Counted from the first letter of the stretch, positions 23,771 to 36,932 are shown. The stretch: 64,000 bases of DNA from Apiotrichum sp. Y4204 (GCA_025531455.1 JAMYHL010000045.1:1-64000); one strand, 5' to 3'. A program made the numbers and translations. The notes: a model not told the origin generated them from the sequence alone.

Positions 23771-26700
23771 TTAACCCTCATTCCTCTCCTTGAGCGTCCG
23801 CTCCGCCGTCTCCAAAAAGCTGGCCGGCATGCCCGCAAGTTGTGCCGCTTTCTGCGCGTCAGCTCCACACAGGACGGAGCACTCACGATTGCGTGCGAGT
23901 CATAGTTGACCCCGGGACGGAGGCGGTACGAGTACGCGAAGCGGGCGCCCATCTCGTCGACGTCGGTGCAGAAGAATGCAACGCCGGGACGGAGCGTCGC
24001 GCAGTCGGGCGGGATGGGGGTCACGCTCGATGCCGACGCGGCCCCGGGTTCCCGGGATTTTTCGGAAACTTGGGGAGGGGCGCCGAGCATACCCGCCAGT
24101 TCGTGGTAGTGCGTCGCGAAGAGCGTGCGGCATCCAATCTCGCGCAGGATATAGTCGAGAGTGGCGTACGCGATACTCACACCTGCATCGAGCGTCGTAC
24201 CGCGCCCGATTTCGTCCATGATCACGAGGCTGCGCGGCGTCGCGTACTTGAGGATCGCGGCGGTCTCGACCATCTCGAGCATAAACGTGCTGCGGTCGCG
24301 GAAGAGGTCGTCGCGTGCGCCGACGCGGGAGAAGACGCGGTCGACGATACCTAGCCGCGCGCTGTCGGCCGGGACGAACGAGCCGCTCTGTGCGAGAATG
24401 GCGATAATGGCCGTTTGGCGGAGGAGCGTGGATTTGCCGCCCTGGTTTGGGCCTGTGATGAAATGTAAATGGGAGGTGGGCGTCAGATGTGTGCTGTTCG
24501 GTGTAAATACGCGGGAGCTGGAGAGGAGACCGGCTTCGACCGCCGGATGCCGCCCGTTAATGATCTCCAGTTCGGTCCTGCGAGTTAGCTGGCACATACA
24601 CTTCAAGCTAAAGCATGAGACTCACCCCTCGTGCAACGTCGGCCGGGTCAAGTTGAGATCGACCGCGGCCTGGGCAAACCCAGCCGTGAGGTCGATCTCA
24701 TCCACCAGCTCGGCATTCGTTTGGATCGTATCCGCGTGCTCGATGACCATTGTGCGAAGTCGTCGCAGCGCCCGAGCCTGCGCGACCGCGAGCTCTGCGT
24801 ACGCTTTCTCAATCTTGGCTCCAAGAGCGGACCATTCCTGATGTCAGAGCGCTCTAGCCATGTAGGCAAAGTCAGCGCGCAGCGCACGTACATTGTAGGC
24901 AAAAGCCTTCGACGACTTGGTCTCGGACACAGCGTGGAATTTGCCGCTGCGCTCGAGTGCGCCGAGCTGCGTCTTGCGCTTGACGGTCACGATGAACGCG
25001 CCGCGGAGGTTTGTTCCGAGCTGCAGCGTCGACGCACCAAACTCCTCCTGAAGGCGCGCCTGCATCTCGGCACGGCGCGCGTTCAGCTCCGTGATCAGGT
25101 CATACAGGTCGGTTAGTTCGGTGGAAAAGCTGCAATGTTAGCTCAACCACACCTCCAACGCACCTGGGCTTGATCCACCACCGCTGCCTCTCGGCCTCTT
25201 CGCGCTTGCGCTCCTCCGCCTCGCGGGTGGTCTCCTTCCTGGATGCGACCATAGCGTCGCCTGCCGCGAGTATCCCTTCTGGGTCCTCCTCGTCAGATAC
25301 AGCCGCACCCTGTACCCCGACCTCGTCGATGGCATTCTCGATGTCATCCGCAAGGCGAGAGAGCGGCGAAAAAGCGGAAACCAGCGCAGTGAGGCGATCA
25401 GCCCCCTCCACCTGCTCGGTTGGCGTTTGGCGCCGCGGTTTCCTTTCCAGTCCGGTAGACACGCGCACAATGTCCAACAGCTTCCCCACGTCCCTTATCC
25501 ACCGCGCGACCGCCCACACGTCATGCCCCTCGCCGCTGTGCGAGCGGAATCGCTGGACAATGCGCATCACATCCGCGATGGAGCGCAGTGCGTCGCGCAG
25601 ATCGGTGCGGAGAGGCTCGCGTTCCACAAAGGCAGCGACGAGCGCGAGGCGCGGATTAATCTGCGCGAGGTCGGTGGATGGGGCGGAGAGCGTGCGCTTG
25701 AGTAACCGATGCCCCGAGTCAGTCACTGTACGGGACAGCGTGGATAGGAGCGTGCCCTTGAGCGTGAGCGGTGAGGCTGGGGTTGCACTGGAGCTGGTGG
25801 GGAGCAGACCACCGGGGCGGAACGCTGACCGGATCTCAAGGGCCTGCAGCGTCGCGGCGTCGATATGCATCTGATGCGAGGCCGATTCGCGGTTGAACTT
25901 ATCCGGGATCTCGGGCATCGAGTCGCGCAGGGCGTACTCGAGATGCCGACGGAGAAGCCCTATAGCCTCGCGTTCGAGGGCCGAGGGCGAGACGGGTGCT
26001 CCCCGTTTCCTTGTCCATGGCAATGCAACGGCCTCGGGCACCTCCTGGAAGGAAACATGTACGCCGAGGACGCGGAGAAGAGAGAATAGATGGCCAGAAG
26101 GAGACGACGCAATGCTGTTTGTATCGCTTGTAGTCCACTCATCTCTCAGCCGTGAATCGAGCACGATTTCCCGCGGCGCAATGCGCGCGAGCTCGTCCTC
26201 GATCTCGGCGCTCGTGCCTTGTTTCGTGAAAAACTCGCCAGTCGAGACGTCCGCGTAGGCAAGAAAAAGCGGCACAGGGGGTGAGGCTTCTGTCTCTTCC
26301 TCCACATCCTGCTTCTTCTTGAACGGCTCTGTCTCTATCTCGCCGAGACTTATGGCAAGGAGGTACCTGCTTTCGTTTCCCGTAAGCCACGTTTCCTCGA
26401 GTAACGTCCCGGGAGTGACGATGCGCGCGACGCGCCGGTTGATATCCTCGGTGTCTTTGAGTTTGAGCACATCTTTCTCCTCCTCGACCAGGACCACCGT
26501 AAAGCCCAGATCGTGCACCAGCATCTTGAGGTACTTGTCCCGCTGATGGATCGGGAAGCCCGTGAACGGGAACGTGCCGCTGCGGTACGTCTTGCTCGTG
26601 AGTTTGATCCCGAGAAGAGAGGAGACGCGAATCGCTGGCTCAAAGTATGACTGGAGTCAGCGCGAGTACGGTCACTGGTGATCTCCACCAGTAGTGCCAC

Positions 26701-27276
26701 CAGTCCCGCCTCACCTCGTAGAAGTTGCCAACCTGCGTAAGAAGGACGCAGTCAGGAAATCGTCGCCAGTTCTGCCACACGAGCTTGGCGAGCGGAGTCT
26801 CGGGGATGGATCCGCGACGAACCGCCTCCTGGTAGTCGCGCTCCTCGTCGTCCTCGGCGGCCGCCTTTTTCTCTACCCATCAGTTTAGGCAAGGCAATCC
26901 ACATACTCGTGCTCCTGGCAGTGACCTCCTTGAACTCGACCAGCGGCTTGATGATCTCGCCATCAGGACTCAAAAGAGACGTCGGGAGCTCGCCCCATGC
27001 AATGACAGTCTTGTCCTTCTTTCGTGATACCCTCTTCTTTCGTACCGGGGCCGGTGGTTCTGATATCGCTCGACCATGACCATCGGCGGGCATGGGGGCC
27101 GGGAGCTTTCCCCACGCAGTCGTTTCGGTCTCGCTCTTGGCCTGGGATGGTGTCCTCCGCGGCTTGGTCCGCTCTGAAAGCGCGTTGCTCGTAAGTCTTC
27201 GTAAGGCCAGCTCCGCCCTCAGACACTGAGCCGCCCGGGGCCGGACGCAGCGCGTCGGACCCAGGCGGAGAAGCAT
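23771..27276 (-). CDS. MSH1: mitochondrial MutS homologue MSH1
   Basis: A MutS-family ATPase that recognises mismatches in mitochondrial DNA. The N-terminus from the Met at 27276 ([17 protein letters not shown]) is Arg/Leu/Ala-rich and almost free of acids, a good mitochondrial presequence. An in-frame Met at 27354 would add 26 residues. MutS domain I has the FYE motif ([10 protein letters not shown]) that stacks on mismatches; the connector, lever and clamp regions follow. The ATPase has Walker [10 protein letters not shown] (Met of the usual GPNMGGKST replaced by Gln), a Walker B region with DEIGRGT, and FATHYHEL. The gene ends, after an intron, with [20 protein letters not shown], the MutS helix-turn-helix dimer contact. 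There are several introns; the product is about 1,000-1,050 residues. It is divergent from ARP5. Confidence 0.92.
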
Positions 27277-27715
27277 CGATGCGGTAGCGGCGTTTCGCGT
27301 GCGCTGTGGTTCTTGAACACCCTGTTCTGTCAGGCGTGCATAGTTCCCGGACATACACTCAGAGTGCGCAGAGAGTGCGCGTCAAGATGGCGATTTGCAG
27401 CATGCAGCGGATGGTGGTGATGGCACAGTGCGCACAGTGAACCCGCCGCAAGTAGTGTTGTGTGGTTTGTGTGTGGAGGGACAAAGTGGAGGGGACGAGG
27501 ACATTTTCAGGCACACACTCACACACAGACTCACGTACTCACACCCAGCCTCACCAAGCTAGAGACATGCTAGACACAAGAGGTGAAATGAACAATGAAT
27601 GGCCAACGGCAGGTCCATTTTATGCAAACGACGTCGCCAACAAGCTTTCTCATCTTGCATCGTCCTTCACACCAAACACCCCGCACCACATCCATCCCTC
27701 GAAATACTTAGCACG
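27277..27715. promoter_or_regulatory. shared divergent promoter of MSH1 and ARP5
   Basis: A single gap of about 440 bp (360 bp if MSH1 starts at 27354) lies between the divergent starts of MSH1 (-) and ARP5 (+). It contains a CA/CT-rich stretch (cacacactcacacaca... at about 27510-27555) and no coding frame. Both genes must be driven from here. Confidence 0.6.
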
Positions 27716-30361
27716 ATGGCATCGCCGTCGACGTCCCGCGCGTCGTCGTCGACGCCCCCGCGGCCCAACTACGTCTACGTGCCCGAAACCACCCCATACA
27801 CGGGCGAGCCGCATAAGGTGTTCGACTACCACAGCCTCGACGGGCGGGATCCGGCCATCTGCATCGACAATGGTATGTCCAGCTTCTTATCGTGAGTTGA
27901 AGCTGACCTCCCACAGGCTCTCAGTCGTGGCGCGCCGGCTTTTCCACGATGGAGACTCCGTGGATTGACCAGCCCAACGTTATTGCGCGCTACCGTGACC
28001 GCAAGATTGGGCGGAACACCCTGCTGTTCGGACGAGATATCGAGGTGGATGCAAACTCGCGCTCGAACGGGCGGAGCATGTTTGACGGAGATTTGCTCAT
28101 CCACGGCGACCTGCTGGTGAGAATACCGGCCTTGATCGCGGAGAAAAGCTGACAGAGACAGGAATGCGCGCTCGACTACACGTTTCTCAACCTCGGCATC
28201 GACTCGAGCAGCATCGAGCAGCCGATCGTGATGACTGAACGTCTAGCAAATCCCCTTTTTACGCGTGCCAGTACGTTGAACGAGTTGAGGCTGTCGCGAT
28301 GTTGACTGACGGCCAGTGACGTCCGAACTCCTTTTTGAACTCTACGGCGCTCCAGAGGTGACATACGGCATTGACTCGCTCTTTGCGTTCTCACGACACA
28401 AGCGTCGCGACGGATTGTCCATCCACATGGGACACAATGCGACCACCATTATCCCCGTCGTAGATGGCCGTGGTCTGCTTACCCGTGCTAAGCGGTATGT
28501 CCGCTGTCTTACGCTTACCTAGATGCCAGCTGACAAACAGAATACCATGGGGCGGCGCGCAGTCTTCCGAGCTGATGCTCAAGCTGGTTCAGCTAAAATA
28601 TCCCTCCTTCCCTCTCAAGGTTACGGCTAACCAGGCGACGGTAGGTATCCTCTGTTTTCGTCGCTGATATTCAGTTCATGTACCAGCAAACTTGTTACTT
28701 CTCGTCCGACTACGAGTCCGAGATACGGTCTCTCTCCAGTCCGCAGGCCATGGCGGAGATGACCAAGGTCGTCCAGTTCCCGTTCAACGCTCCAGACGTC
28801 GTTGAGAAGACGGAGGAGGAGATTGCCGCCCAGCTGGAGCGGAGGAAGGAGCAGGGCCGAAGGCTGCAGGAGATGCAGGCCAAGCAGCGCGCAGAAAAGG
28901 TGAGTTTGAGGGAGTTCTGGGATTAACTCACGATCAGCTTGCCGCCAAGGTTGCCGAGCTCGAGGAGTACAAGATGATCTTGGCTGAGCGTCCGACGATG
29001 AAGAAGGCCGAGTTCCTTGAGCGTATCGCGGATGCGACGCCGTTTGAGACTGAGGCCGAGTTGGAAGCTTGGATCAAGAAGACGGACATCGAGGTGAAGC
29101 GGAAGCAGCGGAAGGAGATGGGCGAGGCGCCTGAGCCCGAGGAGGACCCGTCGTTCCCGCTCGTCGACCGGCCAGATGAGGAACTTACCGAGGAGGAGAT
29201 CAAGGAGAAGCGGAAACAGCGTCTCATGAAGGCTGGCTGGGAGGCACGAGTCAAGATCCGGGAAGAGAAGCGCAAGGAGAAGGAGCGCCTGGTGAGTGAT
29301 CATTACAAGTGGGCAACTAATCATTACAGGAGGAGATCCAGCGCCTCGACGACGAGGAGCGCATCAACAATCTTACCGGGTGGTCTTCAAAGCTTAGGGC
29401 CGAGCATCTCGCGGTTATCGACAGGATGAAGGAGCGTAAGAAGCGCCGTGCTCAACTCGGAGACAGAAAGTCTGCGGCTGCCCAGAACCGGATGAAGAAT
29501 CTCGCGTCGCTGGCAGCGGACACCAATGGCGGCGGAAGAAAGCGGAAAAAGGGAGACGAGGGTAGGTAACCGGCGTTATCGCGGTATTCTGACTAGGTGC
29601 AGAAAAGGACGACGGTTTCGGCCGCGATGACTCGGACTGGGCAGTGTACCGCGAGCTTGTGAGTAGCCCGTGAAGACCCATCTGACGTGCTTAGGGCGGC
29701 GACGAAGACTCGGATGCCGAGGAGGACGATCTCGCACAGCTCGAGACCCTTGAGAGCAAGTTGCGGCAGTACGATCCGACCTTCACCGATGACGACACAA
29801 TGGAGGGCCAGGTCCGCATTAAGAATGCTCTTCTCAACGCGTTTGTTCGCGGGGGCAACGGCAGAGATTACGATCCCGAGAGCATCGAACACAGCTACCA
29901 GATCCATCTCAATGTAGAGCGCATTCGCGTTCCCGAGACATGGTTCCAGCCAGCAATGTTCGGCGTCGACTCTGCCGGTGTGGGCGAGCTTGCAGGCTGG
30001 CTTCTCAATGGCTTTGACGATGACGTCCAGCAACGTCTAATGGAGGTATGTGCCGAGGAGACTGACCATACTGGTGCATCGCTGACACCACCAGGGCATC
30101 GTCCTCTCTGGCGGGTCGACAAAGCTGCCCAACCTACTGCCGCGCATGCGGAACACGCTCACTCCTGTACTCCCCTTCCGCGCCCCGCTCAAGATTATGG
30201 GGTCGCTCAACGACGCCGACCCGCGACTGGAGGCGTGGCGTGGCATGGCAGAGTGGGCAAACTCGACAGAGGCGCGTGCTGCGCGTATCACACGTGCCGA
30301 GTACGACGAGCATGGGTCCGAGTGGCTCAAGGAGCACTCGTGGGGGAATGTAGCGCCGTAG
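27716..30361 (+). CDS. ARP5: actin-related protein Arp5 (INO80 complex)
   Basis: A nuclear actin-related protein that, with Ies6, forms the nucleosome-engaging module of the INO80 remodeller. The N-terminal actin-fold half has DNGSQSWRAGF (phosphate-loop region), TMETPWIDQPNVIARYRDRK, and PIVMTERLANPLFTR followed by ELLFELYGAPEVTYGIDSLF. A long Lys/Glu-rich helical insertion follows (about 28790-29550; repeated RRKEQ, KRKQR, EEKRKEKERL), characteristic of Arp5 rather than other Arps. The actin fold resumes with PETWFQPAMFGVDSAG and the second phosphate loop ILSGGSTKLPN. The end is SWGNVAP. About ten introns of 30-50 nt; product about 730 residues. The start ATG follows gcacg. Confidence 0.94.
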
Positions 30362-30925
30362 AACTTGGATGTATCTGTCTGTATGGTGCAAGGTACAGGA
30401 AGTAAATAGCTGCTGCATGTTCGGAAGCTGTGGTATTGTGTGAGATCCGGGATCCGGGACTGAGATTCGATCTGAGGTATGGTTACGATCTGGCTGGGTG
30501 GCAACAGACAGACAGAGGAACACTGGGCGCACCAGGGCGCAGCAAAGTGCAAAGTGAATTATGTGATTTTTGATTCCGTCGCAGTGTTTTGGAGTGCAGG
30601 TAGGTAAGGTCGTCGTCGCCATTCCCTCGCAGGTTCACAGTGGGGTCGGTCAGTCTTGTCCCTTTGAGAAATCCGTCTTCCTTCCACCCATCCCTCCCTC
30701 CTCACCATCCCCTTCCTCCTCCTCCCCATCCTCGACATCGTCATCACCATCACCATCATTCCATTCTCGTTCCTTCTCGTCTCTGCCTGCTCTCATTCCA
30801 TCTCCTTCCGTGTTCTCTCTGGTTTTTGGTGATCCCTTGTCGATTCTTTCTGGTTTCCGAGTGTGTGGCTCGCGACTCCCATCATCCGTTCCCAACCCCT
30901 TCCCCTCCCTGTCGCGCCGGCTCCC
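30362..30925. other. intergenic region and CT-rich leader
   Basis: About 565 bp between ARP5 and the zinc-finger gene. From about 30660 to 30900 the + strand is a cct/tcc-rich tract with catcaccat triplets, typical of the leaders in this window. No gene is seen. Confidence 0.6.
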
Positions 30926-33900
30926 ATGGGATCGGCCGCGTCTAAAATGAGTGCTGGTCCCCGCGCTCAATCTCCCCCACCAAGTATACCAGAGACAGAG
31001 AGCGCAGCACGCGAAGCACATTCTCCATCTCCCATTCCATCTTCATCAGCAGCTACCTCCATGACATCCATTGCGGCCCCTCTTCCTCCTGCACCGCAGC
31101 CTGCTGGGCCCGCATCATCAGGCCGGCCTGCTATCACCATCTCCACAAAACCTGACGTGGCCGCATTACGCGCCGCGGCGCTCAAGTCGGCGCGGACCAA
31201 GAAGAGCGTCGCGTCGCAACTGGGCAAACTTCCAGCCGCGTCCCGATCGTCTTCCCTGAAGAACTCGGTCACGACACAGTCAGCCGATGAAAAGGAAGAC
31301 GGAGAAATCAGCGAAGACGAATCGCCATCAGTCCCGCCACCGCCATCGACCAGGCCGCCCCCCGTGCCCCCGCCCCCGTCCGCTCCTCCACCTCCCTCGC
31401 CATCACCTCCGCCCTTGACAGCTGGGTCGTCATCCCCAGCGATCATCTCTCCAATTGTCCGCTCTACTGTTGTTACCATCAGTGATGCTGACAAGGGCAC
31501 CGTCACGCGGTCTGCCCTGCCTTCCCCCGCCAGTGAGTCTCGCGCTGTACAAATTTGTATGTTGAGCGCTGGTTGACCACACTTACAGTCAACAATGATG
31601 AGGATGATCAATGGGTAGAGATTGTCCGCAACCTTCTTCACGAAGGCATTTCTCCTGAAACGCTCATTCGGAAGGGCGTTCCCCCACGCTATGTCGCAAG
31701 AGTGTGCGAAGAGATTGTGGAGGGATCCAAGCGTGAACGCGCTGCGCTCTGGTCCCAGTTTCGCGAGCCTCCTCAGCCGGAAAGCGCAACTCCCAGCGCG
31801 ATGGGCGATGCCAACAGCGCCGCGCCGTCACGCACGCGCTCTCCTCGCTCCCGGAGCTCTAGCGTCGACATCAAGGTCGCTGTGGCGATGGGTCGCTCCG
31901 GATCGGAAAGCTCCACTGATGCGCTCGTGGAGAGGATGAGTCCACCTCCTTCAATGGCGCCTCGCATCGTTTCAAGCTGGACACCCGCGTCTGGAAATGA
32001 GGCACCCTATCCTGGTCGGCCATTCTCTACGCCAGCGCCTGCTATCCACCTTGATAGCTACCGTCCCCTGCCTCGGCCGCAGTCTCCTGTTGTCCCTCCT
32101 CCACCCAGAGCTTCGGGGCCTAAGCCGGGAAAGAACCGGCGCAAGCGTGATCGTGACTCTGGACAAGACCAGCCCGTCTCCACCTTGAACTATGGCGATG
32201 AGGACGACAACTCAAACCCGCCGACCCAGGCAGCAAAGCCACCAAGCTTGGCCGTGAAAGAACCGAGTCCTCCTGTGCCTTCCTTGGTCGATCGGATCGC
32301 CCCCACTCCCCCTCCTACATCTGGATCGTCTTCCCAAGTGGACCTGGCTGAAACTCGTCGTCGTGCTTTGGAGAGCCTGCGTCAGAAGAGAACTGGAACG
32401 CCCTCAGCACCTGCGACTGCTGCACCTCCACGTGTGGTTCCTTCCAAGTCTATCGTCGAGGAAGCCGCCCAGCTTGAACGAGAAATCTTGTCTGGCTCGA
32501 CAGCAGAAGTCCCTATGGACATAGACGACGAAATGGAGGACGGAGAAATTGCAGATGAGCCTCCACCCTCAAAGCCTCCCTCAAGACCCCCCTCCCAGTC
32601 GTTCCCGACGCGCCCTAGCATACGTTCGGGGGGCGTGAAGCGGCCTCATGCGGAGGATATGATGGACAACGCTGCGCGCCCTGTCACAGCCGCCCGTCCG
32701 CTGCCTCCTCCCAAACGCCGGGCGTTCGGTAGGCCGATGCGCCCTCACCGCCTTAACATTGTTCTCGATGACGATTCAGACAGCAGTTCCGATGATGAGC
32801 CTGCTCCGCTGATTGAGCCACCGATCATCTGCATCCCCGCTCCGTTCAACAATGCGACATTGCTTGCAGAGAAGGAGGAGAAAATCCGTCGCCTCAAGGA
32901 GCAGATTGCGGCCAAGATGCGCGCACGTTCCTGTGCGGCCACGCCCTCCGGAGCCTCGACGCCAACGGTCGCCTCCAGTGTCAAAGCGGCTGCCAAAGCG
33001 GCTGATCAAATTGGTGTGGCAGGTGTCTCGGCGGATGTAATCGAAGCAGCAGTCTTTGCCGCCGCAAATGAACAGCGGTCCCAGCGTCGTGTCTCTGATG
33101 CTGACGGTATGTTGCTGTTTCCGATTCCGCTGATAATCTTAGGTGACGTGCCCATGGAGGCCGTCGATGATGTCGAAGGTGGGTGGCGTGTGACGCCGCC
33201 CCCAGGCATGGGGACGAGGCTGACTTTGCAGACTCTGGGTCTAGAGCATCGTCTCCAGGTAACTGCAATATTTCGAAGCAACCAACTTACAAGCAGCCAA
33301 GTCAGCGGCTTCCGAAGGGGGATCTGACGCAGCCTCGTCAACCTCCTCCAGTGTATGTTTGAGGCAGATGCCCTCCCAGCTACAACTAAATCGCAGAACT
33401 TCCGACCATACGTTCCTCTTCTCCCACGCTATCCCCAGCTTTCCTCCGTGACACCAGCTCTTCCCTTCACGCGCTCTCACTCACCTGAAAGCAATTCGGC
33501 CGACTCGGACGATTTGGTCATCGATTGGCCCCTTGTGTCGTCTATCATACTAACCCAGCGGCTGCAGAATGACACCACTGCCTTCTGGTGCCGCTCAGAA
33601 GCGGGCGGCGGTCGCTGTGCGGACGTTCACTGCAGCGATTTCCACCTCGGACGATTTGAACCAACTGGTGAGCAAGACATGACATCCTCCACGGCTGCGC
33701 GCGTTCGCACTGATCACGTGGCTAGATGACGATATTGTTGGCTACGTGCAAAACATCTTGGCTCTTCAAGCAGACAACAATCGTCAACAGCAAGACGAAC
33801 AAGTTGACGAAGCTCAAATTTCCGCTGCACTGACGGCTGCAAGGGGTGAACAAGACGGAGCAAAAAAGTCGCCCATCACGGCCAACGCAGCAACACCGGA

Positions 33901-33964
33901 GACGGCTGAGGGATTGGTTGACCTCATTGCCTTGACGACTCGCAAGCTGCAGCATGTTAGGTGA
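30926..33964 (+). CDS. Red1/ZFC3H1-like zinc-finger protein
   Basis: A largely disordered protein of about 930 residues. The N-terminal part is Pro/Ser-rich, with two acidic GEI motifs (KEDGEISEDE and, later, MEDGEIADE). The middle has Arg/Lys patches and a coiled segment (LAEKEEKIRRLKEQIAAKM). Near the C-terminus lies a compact CCCH element, FWCRSEAGGGRCADVHCSDFH (C-x8-C-x4-C-x3-H), followed by a helix (EPTDDDIVGYVQNIL). This matches the putative zinc-finger domain zf-C3H1 of fission yeast Red1 and human ZFC3H1, scaffolds linking Mtr4 to nuclear RNA decay. Function is therefore inferred from that motif and layout. Introns are read near 31532-31589, 33106-33142, 33260-33294, 33351-33396 and 33668-33725. 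The Met at 30947 is an alternative start. Confidence 0.75.
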
Positions 33965-34639
33965 GGTGTTTGCGACACTGTCAAAAACAACAGTGTGCAC
34001 TTGGTGTTTTCATGTTTCCTGTTGGCTTTTACACTTCGAATTGCTTTCCTCATTGGCACCAGCACCATCCACCACACCCATCCACCCACATTGTCCAGCA
34101 TTCTGTATATTCCCTCATAGGTCATTTGGCATGCACCATGGTCGCATTCAGAACAGTTGACGGACATTTTTGCTTGTGGCTCATGCATGCGCGAGTACTG
34201 GGGGAGCAAACTTGCAATTGAGCACAGGTTTGGAAGACCTGAGGAAAGGTCGAGTTCTCTCTCGGCTCGTCCATAGAGTACCCCGGGTGGGCTGCAGCTT
34301 CACCATCAAAAATGCAGTTACTCGTTCAGATAGAGAGAAGAAATTCCATGCGCTTGAACATCAGAAATGAAGAAGGCGGTATTGAGCACTGTTCAACAAT
34401 AGGCAGCAGATCGGCGTTCTCAGCGCGAAGGTGACAGCTGGGGAGCAACTTCAAGAAAGTCGGGACCGCTCAAAGCTTCATGTTCGACTTGTCAGGCCTT
34501 GTTCAGCAATTGCAGCTGGAAACTTAGGGGGGCAGGTGCCGGCAGGCGACCGACACCCAATCATATTTCAGTTATAACTCCTTCTGCACTTCTGGTACGC
34601 GCATCTCCCATCGTTCATCCCGTTCGTGGACTTAGTCGG

Positions 34640-35200
34640 AGACCATGAGAGCAGAAACGCTGGCACTGACCCGCGGTCCCTCGAGGCTGTGGCGTCCACC
34701 GGGCGTTATCCTCTCGCGTACAGCTGCCAACAAGAGGGCTTGGCAAGCAACGCTCTCGTGCCGAACGCGACGCGAGTGCACATTGGGCCGAATGCGATCG
34801 CCGATCGTGTAAATTCCCGCTTGTACGACCTCTCTTCTGGCGCATTCCGTTTTTGGAAACGCGCCAGTTGGATTTTCCCAACAAAGCGAGCGCGATCCAG
34901 TGGATCCCAGACTAGGTTGGTTTTGGTAAGCTGCCTGTGGTAGACGCCGAGAGTTCTCGGGTATCGCGACACATGCCAGGCGATATACTCATCAATTGAA
35001 CTCAGGCGATACCGTCCACCCCGTGGCGGTTTGGCATTGGTCTTTCCCCTTGCTGTTTGTGAGCCGACGGCGGACGTCGTCAACCCACACGACCGCAAGC
35101 TCACACTGCAGGATCATAAACTCACTCACGAGCCGTGATGACGCGAGAGCACGCAGGGGAGTGTCGTCCGGTGTCCCAAATTGGGTTTACTGCCGCGCCG
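34640..35200 (-). pseudogene. possible coding relic, product unknown
   Basis: On the minus strand, stretches reading like protein occur in two frames: SEFMILQCELAVVWVDDVRRR, then in the next frame RLSSIDEYIAWHVSRYPRTLG and LVWDPLDRARFVGKI. The frame change would need a short intron or marks a frameshift. No start, domain or family was recognised. It could be an eroded gene or an unrecognised intron-rich gene. Confidence is low. Confidence 0.2.
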
Positions 35201-36932
35201 TTCCTGTGCCTCGCGGCCCCGGGCTCCCGTTGGGTGCTGGGCGGGCTGGATACCGTTCCTGAATTACGAGGTGATTGACCGTTTACGCGTGATGTGACGC
35301 TGATAGCTTGGCGGAGCGTATCGAGCGCCTGGGCGGCATCGGCGCCTGCCTTGTGGCAGGCGAAAATTTCGATGAGATTGTCCGCTGGACTTGGCGATGT
35401 AGACGTTCGACGGAGGCGGAGAATGTGGCAGATGGTCCTGAATGTAGAGTAACAAGGGCCTTGATGTTGAGTTGGTGATGATACAGTCCCTGGCAGGAGG
35501 TACTGTCGTGTGGCTATTTGTGGCGACGTAATTTGTGGATTTCTTCCTGCTGCTTCTCACAAGAGACTGCTGCGTCGGAGGGAGTGTCCCTAGCTCCGAG
35601 TGTGGCGTTACTGGGAACCGTAGAGAGACCGGTTAGTTCAATACCGCTGGGATCTTGTGAGAAAGAGATACGCAGAATGGAAAACACGGTCAGATAGGCG
35701 TGGTTATGTCGATACGCGGTTGCCAAGTTCAAGGAGACGGGGACGAGGACGGGCCAAGGTAGACGGGAGGCGGAGACGGCTGCAAGGACTGTGGTTGGTA
35801 CAGCAAGGAGAGGCTGTTCCTCGCGACGGGGACAGATGCCACTCGTTCCCTTGCCTCCCTTCCACTTGAGTTTCGGAGAGTGACGAATATTCTTTCCACA
35901 CAAGCTCTGCGAGAGCAAAAAATTCACCAGGACTTGGACGGTTGACCTTCTGCGTGGGTGGCGAGTTTGCGCACTTTGGGCGCTGATCCCCCACGTCTCA
36001 CAGTCAATGGTCCGTGAGAGGAAACAATCTGTTCTCGTAGTGGGGTGCATGGTTATGCCTTCGAGAGATGTGAACTCGCTGAATAGCGCGCGTAGGTGTG
36101 TGAGGGCTAACACTATCTGAGGTTAAAATCAAGACCTATGGCTAGCACTTACCTCCGACATGTCCGCGACGAGCCTTCTCGAGCTTGTCTCACAGAGCGC
36201 TTGGAAAACTCACAATCGTCGTCGCATCGCGGGGATGACAAGACACCACATAGGTTGCCCTTATAAGAACGGCCTTTAAAACCCTGTGTGAGAGGCCACC
36301 GTGAGGATGACATCGAGTTCAACTCACCTATACTGTACATATTTACAGCTCGATTGGTCTGATGAAGATTCTTCCAAAATCTTTGCAACTCCAAGCATGC
36401 TTCAGTTAGAAAATTACAACTGCCTGAGGACATGCAAGGCATCAATGTCCTCAAGTCGAAGGCCCCTTGCGAATGAATGGAGTATTGTCAACCACCTTCG
36501 ACTCATCCACTGCTTGTGGTAAAAACGTTGTCAAGCTTTCAGTCCTCCCTGGAGGTTGTCCCAATTACGGGTCGGTTAACCAACCACAGCCTTCAACGCT
36601 CGTCTTCAACAAAAATGACAGAGAAGGGCCGACCGACGCATCCCTCAGGTCTGGGAATGTGGTGCATGACTGACCTTGTGGGTGGATGGACACGATGAGG
36701 TGGGGTTGGCACCATGTGGGGTGGATCGTGTGGATGACTCACGGAGTTGGCCGAAGGCCACCATGTGTTACGTCTTTATCCCATACAGGACCTTTCTAGG
36801 ATCTTACCCCCACAATTATATTCCTGAGCGGTGCATGGTCATGATCTTGAAGTGGGGCTGACACGGCGATAATGTCGAGTTGTAGAGTAAAGACATTCTG
36901 CGTCAGTCACCGACTTGAACAATTCTCTCACT

